64,000 nt of DNA from Bin87 sp965221295 (GCA_965221295.1 OZ244879.1:2108001-2172000); one strand, 5' to 3'; positions 16,718-25,857 are shown, numbered from the stretch's first letter. Numbers and translations are program-made. The notes: a model not told the origin generated them from the sequence alone.

Positions 16718-17863
16718 TTAACCAATTTGGTCTCCCGGCAAGTCATCCACCAACCGCGCTAGCGCTTCCCCAAATTCTCCCTGCTGCCAACGCCTGACCT
16801 CTCCCTCGCCGCCCGACAGTTCCCGCGCCAGCCGGCTGGGCCTCAGCGCCAACCGCTCCAAACTTGGCGTCGGCCAGATGTGGCTAACCGCGATGCCCAG
16901 CTCGTCTGCCAGATCCGTCCGCCAGCGTTTCAGGGACCGCAACCGCTCCCGGCGCTCCGGCGTCCAGGGCTCCGGCGGTGGCCGCTCCCGTTCCGGCTTC
17001 GGTTCTTCCGGGCCCTCCATACCCCGTTGCATCGCCTCCAGCAATTCCCCAAAGCATCGCCCCGACAACATGCCACCCACGCCACGTTCCACCACTCCGT
17101 CGGATTGCGCCAGCGCCAACAGGTCATCGTTGCTGGCCACTTGATGCGCTGGCAGGTCCCACATGCAGGCTTTTCCATCGCGAAAGGCGTACAGTTCTCG
17201 TAGCGCCGCCATTTGCCTGGTATCCAGCGAATCCCAACCCTTGACTCTCCGGTAGGCCGTTTCCAGCGGTTCCTCAGGCGGATGCCTCAGTTCGCTCAAT
17301 CGCTCACACTCCTCCCGCACCCACGCCTGCCTCCCAGCCTTCGCCAGCTGAAAATCCAACTCGTCCACCAACGTCAGCAGGTGGTGGACATCCCCGGCCG
17401 CGTAATCCAGCGCCGCCCTGGTCAACGGCCTCAATCCCCAGTGCGACATCTGCAACTGTCGGTCCTTCGGAATCACCACGCCGCAGAATTCTTCAAGCGC
17501 CGCTCCCAGGTTGGGCCGCGCGACACCCAGGAACCGTGCCGCGATTCCGGTGTCGAACAGGTTCGTAACGGTGAATCCAAAGTCGCTGTGCAGGAACCGG
17601 ATATCTTCTTCCGATCCGTGCACGGCTATCAACGTCGCTTCGTCTTCCAGGATGCTACCAAGGGCCGATAGGTCGTTCACCGCCAACGGGTCCAATAGAT
17701 ACGTCTGATGGCCGTCCGAAATCTGTATCAGGCAGATGCGCTCGCGGTAAGCGAACCGCCCGTTGCGCTCGGTGTCCAGCGCCAAACGCGGCGCTCCGCT
17801 CAGCTCAGCGGCCACGGCGTCCCATTGCGCCTGTTCGCCGATATATCGGTAGCGTTCAGCCAA
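16718..17863 (-). CDS. rnd: ribonuclease D
   Basis: This 381-residue 3'-5' exoribonuclease belongs to the DEDD family. ALDTERNGRFAYRERICLIQIS holds the first Asp and Glu, VHGSEEDIRFLHSDFG the second Asp, and DYAAGDVHHLLTL the last motif (Tyr and Asp). The C-terminal half contains an HRDC-like region (WDSLDTRQMAALRELYAFRD). It trims tRNA and other small RNA 3' ends. The start is TTG after AAAGGTAAACAGC, and no in-frame ATG fits. It is convergent with the M20 peptidase gene. Confidence 0.9.
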   Translation of the reverse strand: MAERYRYIGEQAQWDAVAAELSGAPRLALDTERNGRFAYRERICLIQISDGHQTYLLDPLAVNDLSALGSILEDEATLIAVHGSEEDIRFLHSDFGFTVTNLFDTGIAARFLGVARPNLGAALEEFCGVVIPKDRQLQMSHWGLRPLTRAALDYAAGDVHHLLTLVDELDFQLAKAGRQAWVREECERLSELRHPPEEPLETAYRRVKGWDSLDTRQMAALRELYAFRDGKACMWDLPAHQVASNDDLLALAQSDGVVERGVGGMLSGRCFGELLEAMQRGMEGPEEPKPERERPPPEPWTPERRERLRSLKRWRTDLADELGIAVSHIWPTPSLERLALRPSRLARELSGGEGEVRRWQQGEFGEALARLVDDLPGDQIG

Positions 17864-17970
17864 GCTGTTTACCTTTGTTGAGCATCATGCAATCCGCGCG
17901 TGACGAAGTCGTTCGCCCAAAGTGTAGCACACCCAGCGGCATTGACCGAACGGCCAGCTGCCTCATGCCG

Positions 17971-17979
17971 TGCTATACT
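17971..17979 (+). promoter_or_regulatory. extended -10 promoter for the HpcH/HpaI aldolase gene
   Basis: TGCTATACT has the TG extension and a good -10 hexamer, of the same form as the por and cysteine-desulfurase promoters. Transcription would start near 17986, which leaves a leader of about 170 bases that contains the degenerate repeat at 18066-18142. Confidence 0.4.
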
Positions 17980-18065
17980 CCGACGACAGCCCAGCCCGGG
18001 CCGCGCCCGAACCGTTTAGCCCAGCGATCCCGCCCTGCGGCTGCTTTCTGCCCCGAGCCTTGCCG

Positions 18066-18142
18066 CCCGGAATCCACCTGCCCGGAACCTTTTGCCCGAA
18101 TCTCCTTTTCCCCGAACCCCATTTTCCCCGAACCCCATTTTC
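18066..18142 (+). repeat. degenerate 14-16 bp tandem repeat in the leader of the aldolase gene
   Basis: Two exact units CCCGAACCCCATTTTC occupy 18111-18126 and 18127-18142. They are preceded by CCCGAATCTCCTTTTC (18095-18110), CCCGGAACCTTTTG (18081-18094) and CCCGGAATCCACCTG (18066-18080). The array ends directly at the AAGGAG ribosome site. Confidence 0.8.
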
Positions 18143-18158
18143 AAGGAGCATATTTCCC

Positions 18159-18941
18159 ATGAGCGGCGCAGATCTCAAAAACACTCTCAATCAAGGCGGC
18201 CGTGTCTTCGGCACGATGATCAGCATCAACCGCAGCCCTCGCTGGATTCCCATCCTCGATGGCGTGGGGTTGGATTACGTGATCATAGATACCGAGCACA
18301 GCCCCCGCAGCCGCGGCGAACTTGGCGACTACCTCACCATGTTCAATACCATCAGCGTGGTGCCCATCGTACGCATCCCGATCCCAGATTCCCACTACGT
18401 CACCATGGCCATCGATGCCGGCGCTCAGGGAATTTTGGCGCCCTACTGCGAATCCGTTGACCAGGCGCGTGAAGTCGTCAAGGCCGCCAAATTCCGCCCA
18501 CTCAAGGGCGCCGCCGCAGAGCGCGCCTTGGCCACTGGCGAGTTCCCCAGCGACGCCAGCAAGGCGTACCTGGAGGCACGCAACCAGAACAACATCTGCA
18601 TCATCGGCATCGAAAGTCAGGCGGCCGTCGACAACCTCGACGCTATCCTCGACGTTCCCCATATCGACGCGATTTTCGTCGGCCCCAACGACATGAGCAT
18701 CTCCCTGGGGGTTCCCGACGACTACGGGCAGGAAATCTACAAGACCACGGTCAAGGGCATCATCGACCGGTGCGAGGCGCGCGGCATCCCCACTTTGGTG
18801 CACCACCAAACGCCCGAATTATCCGAGTATTGGATAGAGCAGGGCGCCCGCTTCGTGCTCCACGGCACCGACCGCCGAGCCCTGGCTGAAGGCTTCCGCA
18901 GCGACTTCACCCGCCTCAGGAACAAAGCCGCCTCGGTTTGA
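18159..18941 (+). CDS. HpcH/HpaI family aldolase (2-oxo-acid class II aldolase)
   Basis: This 260-residue TIM-barrel protein of the HpcH/HpaI lyase family contains VIIDTEHSPRSRGEL (metal-binding and catalytic acid region), a metal-ligand stretch IIGIESQAAVDNLD and the signature FVGPNDMSISLG. Members split 4-hydroxy-2-oxo acids to pyruvate and an aldehyde with a divalent metal, often as the last step of aromatic or sugar-acid catabolism. The ATG at 18159 follows AAGGAGCATATTTCCC. The open frame continues upstream through the repeat but is not protein-like. It is monocistronic and ends in a terminator. Confidence 0.87.
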   Translation: MSGADLKNTLNQGGRVFGTMISINRSPRWIPILDGVGLDYVIIDTEHSPRSRGELGDYLTMFNTISVVPIVRIPIPDSHYVTMAIDAGAQGILAPYCESVDQAREVVKAAKFRPLKGAAAERALATGEFPSDASKAYLEARNQNNICIIGIESQAAVDNLDAILDVPHIDAIFVGPNDMSISLGVPDDYGQEIYKTTVKGIIDRCEARGIPTLVHHQTPELSEYWIEQGARFVLHGTDRRALAEGFRSDFTRLRNKAASV

Positions 18942-18972
18942 ACCATCGCCGCCCGGTTCAGCGACCACCACG

Positions 18973-18998
18973 GGGGAGCGCCGCCGTCGCTCCCCTTT
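18973..18998 (+). terminator. rho-independent terminator after the aldolase gene
   Basis: GGGGAGCG pairs with CGCTCCCC around a seven-base loop and is followed by TTT. It sits between convergent genes, and the last base touches the stop codon of the minus-strand gene ending at 18998. Confidence 0.6.
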
Positions 18999-19282
18999 CA
19001 GTTGCGCGAGCCGCCTTCCCAACGCTCCCGCAACGCCGCTATGTACACCCTCTCATACTCCCCGTGGTGCCCGGTCGTCGGGTCATCGGCCAGCCTTTCC
19101 GCCCACATGTACTCCACGTCGGCCCACACGATGGGAAACTTCGGCTGGTCGAAGAACGCTGCCACCGCGTCGAATGCCGAAGCCCCTTCCACGTACCCCA
19201 GCATCTGGAAATTGTCGTACAGGTTGCCCTGTTCCGACATGAACCGTCCCTTCATCGCGGCCATGATCAGATAGTTCGCCAT
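18998..19282 (-). CDS. small conserved-looking protein of unknown function (94 aa)
   Basis: This 94-residue frame reads as a soluble, mixed alpha/beta protein (GNLYDNFQMLGYVEGASAFD, then FPIVWADVEYMWAERL). It lies 54 bases downstream of the thiolase gene on the same strand, so it may be the third gene of that operon. No strong ribosome site is visible at the ATG. Another frame over the same DNA is open but has poor composition. I do not recognise the family. Tryptophan and aromatic content make it look like a folded domain rather than a chance frame. Confidence 0.55.
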   Translation of the reverse strand: MANYLIMAAMKGRFMSEQGNLYDNFQMLGYVEGASAFDAVAAFFDQPKFPIVWADVEYMWAERLADDPTTGHHGEYERVYIAALRERWEGGSRN

Positions 19283-19336
19283 AGCGCAGCCAGCCTGCCG
19301 CCCTCGCGGACGCGGCGTCCAGCATCCTCGCCACGC

Positions 19337-20491
19337 CTAGCGGGTCAGAATGAGCGCCGTTGTCACGTCTCCGGCGCCGGAACACTGGGCCACGCCCACC
19401 CGGGGGTTCTCCACCTGACGCGGGCCGGCCTCGCCCCGTAGTTGGGTGACCGTTTCGTGCACCATCCTGATCCCGGTGGCCCCAAAGGGATGGCCCATCG
19501 CCAGCAACCCACCGTCAGTGTTCACCGGAATGTCCCCGGTCAACGCCGTTCGTCCTTCTACAGTGGCTCTCCAGGCCTCGCCATACGGGAACAACTGCAA
19601 CGCTTCGATCTGCTGCAACTCTCCGATGGTGGCCGCGTCGTGCACCTGAACGATGTCCACGTCCTCGGGTCCGATGCCCGCCATTTCGTAGGCTTGCAAC
19701 GCCGCCGGCTCGGTGCGGTACGGGCTGAACGCCGAATGGTCGCTGCCTCGCCCGTTGTAATTGCCCGAGGTCAGCGCGGCCGCGGCGATCCGTATGGCTC
19801 GTTTGCGGTCGATGCCGTAGGCGTCCAGCTCCTCGCCGGCGCACAGCACGGCCGCGGCTCCCCCTTCGCTGGTGGGGCAGCACTGGAACAGCGTCAGCGG
19901 GTCGGCGATCAAACGTGAGTTGAGCACATCCTCCACCGAGTAGGTTTCCTTCCGGTGCGCGTAGGGATTCATTGATGCGTTCTGCCGCGCCTTGACCGAA
20001 ACCTGCGCGAACGCCGAAGCCGGAGCGCCCGTCTCCTCCATGTACCGGGTCATGCGCAGCGCGTAGCCGGCCATCATGTGATCGCCGCCGATGTATCGCG
20101 CCGGGCTGTTCTCAGCAGTCACCGCTACCGGGCCTCCCGGCACCTTCTCGGCTCCAAAGGCCAGCGCCACGTCGAACACCCCCGAGGTGATTCCCCAGTA
20201 GGCTTGCCAAAACGCGGTGGACCCGCTGGAGCAGGCGTTCTCCACGTTGATGATGGGAACGCCGGTCAGCCCCAGCTGGGCCAGTGTGGTCTCGCCAACC
20301 GACATTCCGTGGTAGTACACATGGCCGAAGTACGCCACCGGAATGGCCGTCCACGGAACGCCCGCATCCGATAGCGCGTCCACCACCGCGTCGCGCGCCA
20401 GGTCAGACAGGCTCTGCTCCGGGAAACGCCCGAACGGATGCAGCCCGACTCCGACTACGTAAACCTCCCGTCCCGGCCGAAACTGGGTCAT
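19337..20491 (-). CDS. thiolase family protein (SCP-x/acetyl-CoA acetyltransferase-like)
   Basis: This 384-residue thiolase-fold protein has VENACSSGSTAFWQAYWGI with the nucleophilic Cys, HDAATIGELQQIEAL, and LLAMGHPFGATGIRM with the catalytic His region. AQCSGAGDVTTALIL closes the fold with a further Cys. The form resembles the SCP-x or lipid-transfer thiolases that cleave acyl-CoA chains. The ATG at 20491 follows ATAGGAGAATTGCG. Its start lies 10 bases after the DUF35 gene, which typically encodes the partner subunit of such thiolases, so the two likely form a complex in CoA-ester metabolism. Confidence 0.87.
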   Translation of the reverse strand: MTQFRPGREVYVVGVGLHPFGRFPEQSLSDLARDAVVDALSDAGVPWTAIPVAYFGHVYYHGMSVGETTLAQLGLTGVPIINVENACSSGSTAFWQAYWGITSGVFDVALAFGAEKVPGGPVAVTAENSPARYIGGDHMMAGYALRMTRYMEETGAPASAFAQVSVKARQNASMNPYAHRKETYSVEDVLNSRLIADPLTLFQCCPTSEGGAAAVLCAGEELDAYGIDRKRAIRIAAAALTSGNYNGRGSDHSAFSPYRTEPAALQAYEMAGIGPEDVDIVQVHDAATIGELQQIEALQLFPYGEAWRATVEGRTALTGDIPVNTDGGLLAMGHPFGATGIRMVHETVTQLRGEAGPRQVENPRVGVAQCSGAGDVTTALILTR

Positions 20492-20501
20492 CGCAATTCT
20501 C

Positions 20502-20927
20502 CTATGCGTTATTGGCGCGTTCCGCAGGACGCCACTTGTACACCACTCGCTCCGAATCCGGAACATCCGGCATGGACACCCGCTTCAACGCCAGCTTCAC
20601 CCGCATACCAACTCGCAAGGCCTCATGGGGACAGTCAATCACCTCGGCCAAAACGTGCGGACCCTCCGGCAATTCAACCTCGCCCAGCGTGTATGGCGTG
20701 TCGCCCGGCCAGCCTGGAGGCGGCGCCCGCACGATGGTGTAGCTGTACAGCGCTCCTTCCTCGGCCAACTCGATTTGCTCCAGCCGCGCCGATGAACAAG
20801 ACTGGCAAAATGTCGCCGGGCCAAACACTACGATGCCGCATTCCAGGCAGCGCATCCCCAGTAGTGTGCCCGTTGAACCGTCTTGGGCGGTCAATCGGAG
20901 GCAACGTTCGTCAACGGAAACCGGCAC
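20502..20927 (-). CDS. Zn-ribbon/OB-fold acyl-CoA-binding protein (DUF35)
   Basis: This 141-residue protein has the rubredoxin-like zinc site CLECGIVVFGPATFCQSC near residues 27-44, followed by an OB-fold (ALYSYTIVRAPPPGWPGDTP, then VLAEVIDCP). DUF35 proteins bind and channel acyl-CoA between a thiolase and its partner enzymes. The start is a GTG. It directly precedes the thiolase gene (10-base gap), which is the standard pairing. Confidence 0.87.
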   Translation of the reverse strand: MPVSVDERCLRLTAQDGSTGTLLGMRCLECGIVVFGPATFCQSCSSARLEQIELAEEGALYSYTIVRAPPPGWPGDTPYTLGEVELPEGPHVLAEVIDCPHEALRVGMRVKLALKRVSMPDVPDSERVVYKWRPAERANNA

Positions 20928-21428
20928 GTAAAGCTCGCGGCGCCGCGCCTGTGGCGGCGCAATAAGATCGTGCGCGAAAGTTTAGGGCTGGCCCGGTATC
21001 GTGTCAAACTCGGCGGAGCCCCAGCCGACACGCCGCGCAAACGAATCCGACGTATCGCGCCGCCCCCGTCGACGAATCGTGGGCAGTGCCATCATCGCAT
21101 CGTGCTGCTCCCGCGCCGCGCAGCCGATTCCGTGAAGCGCTCCCTCTGGTATATCATCGCCAGGCCGGCGTTGCTGTCCCGTCATTCTCCCGCCCGACTT
21201 CATCCCGCCTTTCGCGCTTGCCACCGCCACTGGCTCGTGGCCGCGACGGGCGCTCCGCCGCGGTTGCCCTCTGCCGCCGGCTCGCGAGCGCAGCGCGCCA
21301 CAACGGTCGCCAGGACACGTCATGGCGTGGGATGCCCAAAACGTTTGGCTACTATTGACCCTGCCGGGGCGCCGTGTTAGCGTGAACCCGCCGCCGCGCG
21401 CAATGCCAACCCCCTCAGAGTCTTTCAC
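20928..21428. other. 501-bp intergenic region without a supportable gene
   Basis: This separates the divergent DUF35 and acyl-CoA ligase genes. One minus-strand frame is open from 21428 to 20982, but its composition (runs of Arg, Gly, Ala) and lack of a ribosome site argue against coding. Promoters for both neighbours must lie here, but I see no clear sigma-70 hexamers. Confidence 0.5.
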
Positions 21429-23057
21429 ATGAGCAACATTCTAGGGCTGGAACCGCTACCTGGTCGTCATTCCTGGGAGAAATCCCTCGGCGAATTTCTG
21501 GAAATCGTAACGGCCGCCTATCCCGATAAAGCATTCGTCGAGATCGCCGGCCAGACCGTGACCTACCGGCAGTTGATGGAACGGTGCCGCCAGGCCGCGG
21601 GGATGTTCCACGCGTTGGGCATCCGCCACGGGGATCGGGTTTGCCTATTCCTGCCCAACGTGCCCGAGGTCCTCTACACTTGGTTTGGCTTATCGCTCAT
21701 CGGCGCCATCGCCGTAACCATCAACACCGCTTACCGCCGCGACGAAGCCGCCTACATCCTGAACAACGCGGAGGCTTCAGCGATCGTCGCTCACGAGAGC
21801 CTGATTGACGTGGCTTCCCAGGCCGCAGACCTGGCTCCCTCCGCGCGCAACCGGCTGGTCGTCGGCGGTTCCGAACCCACTGGTTGGCAGGACTACGGTA
21901 AATTGCTGGCCGCGGCCGACGCCATCCGGGATGCCCCGGTCGTCGCTCCCACCGACATCTCGATGCTCCAGTACACCTCAGGCACCACCGGCAGTCCAAA
22001 GGGCGTGCAGGTCACCCACCAAATGTACGTTTCCGCCGGTCAGGGATTCGCGTTGTGGACCCAAGCCACGCCCGACGATCGGTTCTTCACCTGCCTGCCG
22101 TATTTCCACGCCAACGCCCAGTACTACAGCACCATGGGCACCCTTGCGTCGGGCGCCACCCTCGTCGTGCAAGATCGTTTCAGCGCCTCCCGTTTCTGGC
22201 AGCAGGTTCGTGATTCCCGTGCCACCGTGGTCAATTTCATCGGCATGATGATGCCGGTGTTGGCCAAGAATGACCCTCAACCCAACGACCGCGACAACAC
22301 CGTGCGCCTTTTCTACGGTTCGCCCGCCTTTTCGCCCGAGTTCTTGGCCGAGTTCGAGGAACGGTTCGGCACCGACATCATCGTCGGCTTCGGCATGACG
22401 GAAACCTGCTACGGTACCATCGAAGCGATTCGAGGCGAGCGCCGCCCCAATTCCTCCGGCCAGCCGCGCCGCCATCCCGATCCGTCCTTTGAAAACGCCA
22501 TTCGCATCGTGGACGACGGCGGCAACCCGACTCCCAACGGTACCCCTGGCGAGATCACTATCCGAAACCCTGCCACCATGGCAGGCTACTGGCGCAAGGA
22601 AACCGAAACCCAAGAATCCCTTCGCGATGGCTGGCTTTTCACCGGCGACCTCGGTTGGCTCGATGACGATGACTACCTGTATTTCGTGGACCGCAAGAAA
22701 GACGTCATTCGCCGGCGGGGCGAAAACATCTCATCTCAGGAAGTCGAGGACGTGATCAAGCGCCACGAGCGCGTGCTGGACTGCGCCATCATCGCCGTTC
22801 CTTCAGAACTCGGCGAGGACGAAGTCAAAGCGTACGTAACCCCGCGACCCGGCGAGACCGTTCAACCGGAAGACGTGATCCACTGGTGCGCCGACAATCT
22901 GGCGTATTTCAAAGTCCCACGCTATATTGAAATCCGCGACGAACTTCCCCGCACTCCCAGCCTCCGCGTCCGCAAGGACATGTTGCGGCAGGAGCGGGAA
23001 GACCTGATCGCCGGATGCTTCGACCGTGAAGCCGCTGGCATCCAACTCCGCCGTTGA
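21429..23057 (+). CDS. acyl-CoA ligase (AMP-binding, class I adenylate-forming)
   Basis: This 542-residue ligase contains the AMP-binding loop YTSGTTGSPKGVQVTH near residue 183, the FGMTETCYG motif, the hinge aspartate region GWLFTGDLGWLDDDDYLYFVDR and the C-terminal catalytic Lys region (RTPSLRVRKDML). It activates a carboxylic acid with ATP and joins it to CoA. The sequence style is close to crotonobetaine/carnitine-CoA ligase-like and medium-chain ligases, but the acid is not defined. Near TGTTAGCG there is no strong ribosome site at the ATG. The divergent thiolase/DUF35 pair suggests a shared CoA-ester pathway. Confidence 0.87.
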   Translation: MSNILGLEPLPGRHSWEKSLGEFLEIVTAAYPDKAFVEIAGQTVTYRQLMERCRQAAGMFHALGIRHGDRVCLFLPNVPEVLYTWFGLSLIGAIAVTINTAYRRDEAAYILNNAEASAIVAHESLIDVASQAADLAPSARNRLVVGGSEPTGWQDYGKLLAAADAIRDAPVVAPTDISMLQYTSGTTGSPKGVQVTHQMYVSAGQGFALWTQATPDDRFFTCLPYFHANAQYYSTMGTLASGATLVVQDRFSASRFWQQVRDSRATVVNFIGMMMPVLAKNDPQPNDRDNTVRLFYGSPAFSPEFLAEFEERFGTDIIVGFGMTETCYGTIEAIRGERRPNSSGQPRRHPDPSFENAIRIVDDGGNPTPNGTPGEITIRNPATMAGYWRKETETQESLRDGWLFTGDLGWLDDDDYLYFVDRKKDVIRRRGENISSQEVEDVIKRHERVLDCAIIAVPSELGEDEVKAYVTPRPGETVQPEDVIHWCADNLAYFKVPRYIEIRDELPRTPSLRVRKDMLRQEREDLIAGCFDREAAGIQLRR

Positions 23058-23099
23058 TTAAAATGTGGCAACACACTCCTCGCAGCCAGGAGAGCTCAA

Positions 23100-23444
23100 A
23101 TGATAAAAGTCGAAGCCATTTTCCGCCCTGAACTGCTCAACAACGTGAAAGACGCTCTGAGCGACGCCGGCATCATCGGCCTCACCGTCATGCAGGTCAC
23201 CGGCCGCGGCGCCCAAGGCGGCGTGGAAGTCACCGCCGCCCGCGGTCTGGGAACCTACCACCTCGACATGCTGCCCAAAGTCAAACTGGAGGTCGTAGTC
23301 AACGACTCCGACGTTGACAAGGCGGTGGATGTCATCCGCACCAACGCAATCACCGGCAATCCCGGCGACGGCAAGATCTTCCTGTCCCCAGTTTCCGACG
23401 CCATCCGCATCCGCACGGGCGAACACGGCGCCAGCGCCGTTTAG
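23100..23444 (+). CDS. glnB: P-II family nitrogen regulatory protein
   Basis: At 114 residues this matches the PII trimer subunit. KVEAIFRPELLNNVKDAL is the first beta-alpha unit, LPKVKLEVVVNDSDVDKAVD and GNPGDGKIFLSPVSDAIRIRTGE are the conserved ATP-binding and C-terminal signatures. The T-loop (about residues 37-54) is unlike the enterobacterial one but keeps a tyrosine (TYHLDMLPK) at the position of the uridylylated Tyr51. PII senses ATP/ADP and 2-oxoglutarate. No amtB or glnA gene is adjacent, so the target is unknown. GCCAGGAGAGCTCAA precedes the ATG. Confidence 0.92.
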   Translation: MIKVEAIFRPELLNNVKDALSDAGIIGLTVMQVTGRGAQGGVEVTAARGLGTYHLDMLPKVKLEVVVNDSDVDKAVDVIRTNAITGNPGDGKIFLSPVSDAIRIRTGEHGASAV

Positions 23445-23569
23445 CGCCGTGGAATCGCGGCGATCCAACGGCAACTCGCGGCCGGGCTTCCCTCGCGCCC
23501 ATCTCCCGCTTCCTAACCTTGCCATGGCGCAGCGCTCGCAGTTCCCAGATGCCACAAGGAGCCGGCCAA

Positions 23570-24052
23570 ATGCCCGAACCACGCTACTGGCTGTTTAAGT
23601 CCGAACCTTCCTCGTACTCCTTCGACGATCTGGAGTCCGAGGCCAACCAAACCGCCGAATGGGATGGCGTGCGCAATTACCAGGCCCGCAACTTCATGCG
23701 CGACGACATGAAAGTCGGTGATGTTGTGCTCTTTTACCACAGCAACGCCAAACCGCCCGGCGTGGTGGGCACTGCTCGCGTCGTCCGCGAGGGCTATCCC
23801 GACGATTCTGCCTGGAATCCCGACTCTCGCTACTACGATCCCAAGTCCGACCCAACCAACCCCACCTGGATGATGGTGGACATCAAGGCCGACGCGCGTT
23901 TGCCCCGTTTCATCAGCCTCAACGAACTGAAGGCCAATCCCGCGCTATCCGAAATGCTGGTAACCAAGCGGGGCCAGCGGCTGTCCATCCAACCCGTCAC
24001 GCCCGAGGAATGGGCCGAAGTCCTAGCCATGGCCCAACGCCCAGAGTCCTGA
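23570..24052 (+). CDS. EVE domain protein (PUA-like)
   Basis: This 160-residue protein starts RYWLFKSEPSSYSFDDLE, the classic N-terminus of the EVE/thymocyte nuclear protein 1 family. It also has WDGVRNYQARNFMRDDMKVGD, VLFYHSN and GTARVVREGYPD, which form the ligand pocket of the PUA-like fold. EVE domains recognise modified bases in DNA or RNA. The ATG follows ACAAGGAGCCGGCCAA. A TTG 17 codons upstream is less likely. Standalone bacterial EVE proteins have no settled function. Confidence 0.92.
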   Translation: MPEPRYWLFKSEPSSYSFDDLESEANQTAEWDGVRNYQARNFMRDDMKVGDVVLFYHSNAKPPGVVGTARVVREGYPDDSAWNPDSRYYDPKSDPTNPTWMMVDIKADARLPRFISLNELKANPALSEMLVTKRGQRLSIQPVTPEEWAEVLAMAQRPES

Positions 24053-24183
24053 CCACGCTGGCGTCTAATCTCCAGATCTTCACCCAGCCGCGGCCCAACG
24101 CCCCGCGCCCTTACCGTGATTCGACCAGTTCAGCGGCGAAATGGGCTGGCTCGCATCCCGCCCCTTCTTCTTTGCTCGGCTCC

Positions 24184-25857
24184 CTACAACGCCCCGCTGA
24201 TCGAAATGTCCAACAACGCCGGCTTCCCACTCTCGAACGCTCGCTGAACCGCCGGGCCTATGTCGTCCGGGTCATCTACCCGCTCCCCGCGGACGCCCAT
24301 GGCTTCCGCCATCATCGCCAGATCCAGCCGGTTCGCGAAGTCCATGCCCACGTATTCGCTGGAGCGGTCCCGGTCATCCAGCATATCCCTCAGGTACACC
24401 TCCATGTTCACCTTGAGGATGCGATAGGCCTGGTTGTTGCAGATAGCATAAACCACCGGAATGTTGTACCGGCTGGCTGTCCACAGCGCCTGCACCGTGT
24501 ACATGGACGCTCCGTCGCCTACCACCGCCAGCACGGGTCGGTCGGGATGCGCCAGCTTGACCCCCAGGGCGCCGGGCATTGCCCAACCCAACGCGCCGCC
24601 CCGGATGCCGTAGATGTCCCCGGGTTTCTCGAAATCGAAAGCTCGATTCAGGGCGGGCCGCGACGTCACCGCTTCGTCCGCTATGATGGTGTCCGGCGGA
24701 ACCGCGGCGGCCAGCTCGTGCATCATCCGCTCCACCGGCATCGGCCGGTTGTCCCAACTCTGGCGGATGCGTTCCTGGTACCGCTCATTATCCCGTTGTC
24801 TGGCGGCGCCCAGGCTGGCGGCCCGCGTAGCGGCGGCTTCCCTTTGCCCGCCGCTCATGTTGCCGTCCAGCGATTCGGCTAGGTCGGCCAGCCCTGCCTT
24901 GGGGTCCGCGAAGATACCCACTTCAGTGGGGTAGCTCTTCTCAATTTCCCAATAATTGCTGTCCAGGTGGATCAGCGCCGTTTCGGGCTTCAAAAACGGC
25001 GTATCAACGTAAAGGAACGATGCGAACACGTCCGTTCCCACCGCCAAAACCACGTCCGCGTCGTCAAACTGCCGCGCCGTGGCGCCGCTGTTCAGATTCA
25101 GCATCCCGCCCCATTGCGGGTGCGCCGTCGGAAAGTTCACCTCGGAGTACGACGTTGCCACTACCCGCGCCCCGGTTTGCTCGGCGACCCGCGCCACCTG
25201 CTCCACCGCTCCGGCTTGCGCTACCCGGTCTCCCACGACTATCACCGGATTCTCCGCCGAGGCCAGCAACTCCGTCGCCCTCGCCACAGCGTCGGCGTCG
25301 GGCCGGATGCGGAAATACCCCGGGGATGACGGCGCCGCCTCGAAGTCGATCTCTTCGTCCAGCGTGTTCCACGGGAACGAAACGAAAACCGGCCCAGTGG
25401 GTGGAGTCTTGGCCTCCTTGAAGGCCCGGCGAATCGCCACCGGTATATCGGAAGCGTGACGAATCTCTACGCTCCACTTCGTGTATTGCTCGGTCATCGC
25501 CACCAGGTCGCCCGACAGCACTGGTTCGTTTATCAGCATCCGGGTGTCCGAGTTGCCGGCCGTCAGGATCAACGGCGTCCCGCCGCGAAACGCGTTGTAG
25601 AGGCCGCTGATGCCGTTGGCCAACCCGCCGGCGATGTGGATGTTCGCGAACGCCGGCTTGCCCGTCGCGCGAGCGTAGCCGTCGGCCATCCCAACCGCCG
25701 TTCCTTCCTGCAACGCCTGGACGTATTGCAGCTGCGGGTAGTCTTGCAGCCCGTCCAAGAAGGGCGTCTCGCTGGTCCCTGGGTTGCCAAAGATGTACTC
25801 GACTCCCTCTGCCACCAGCATTTCGGCCAACGCGTGTTTCCCGAGCATCCTCGCCAT
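24184..25857 (-). CDS. TPP-dependent enzyme, benzoylformate decarboxylase-like
   Basis: This 557-residue protein has the full three-domain architecture of the pyruvate decarboxylase/ALS superfamily. It begins LGKHALAEMLVAEGVEYIFG and has NPGTSETPFL, the middle Rossmann domain VIVVGDRVAQAG, and a C-terminal TPP-Mg motif VVGDGASMYTVQALWTASRY followed by ICNNQAYRIL. The NPGTSE segment resembles benzoylformate decarboxylase and related 2-oxo-acid decarboxylases. GGAGACGGAAC precedes the ATG at 25857. An upstream VOC protein gene (25955) and a hydrolase gene (26569) on the same strand suggest catabolism of an aromatic or 2-oxo acid. Confidence 0.85.
   Translation of the reverse strand: MARMLGKHALAEMLVAEGVEYIFGNPGTSETPFLDGLQDYPQLQYVQALQEGTAVGMADGYARATGKPAFANIHIAGGLANGISGLYNAFRGGTPLILTAGNSDTRMLINEPVLSGDLVAMTEQYTKWSVEIRHASDIPVAIRRAFKEAKTPPTGPVFVSFPWNTLDEEIDFEAAPSSPGYFRIRPDADAVARATELLASAENPVIVVGDRVAQAGAVEQVARVAEQTGARVVATSYSEVNFPTAHPQWGGMLNLNSGATARQFDDADVVLAVGTDVFASFLYVDTPFLKPETALIHLDSNYWEIEKSYPTEVGIFADPKAGLADLAESLDGNMSGGQREAAATRAASLGAARQRDNERYQERIRQSWDNRPMPVERMMHELAAAVPPDTIIADEAVTSRPALNRAFDFEKPGDIYGIRGGALGWAMPGALGVKLAHPDRPVLAVVGDGASMYTVQALWTASRYNIPVVYAICNNQAYRILKVNMEVYLRDMLDDRDRSSEYVGMDFANRLDLAMMAEAMGVRGERVDDPDDIGPAVQRAFESGKPALLDISISGAL

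Noticed and set aside
20982..21428. 148-codon minus-strand frame
   Set aside because: Arg/Gly/Ala-rich composition, no ribosome site and no motif. It is left as intergenic.
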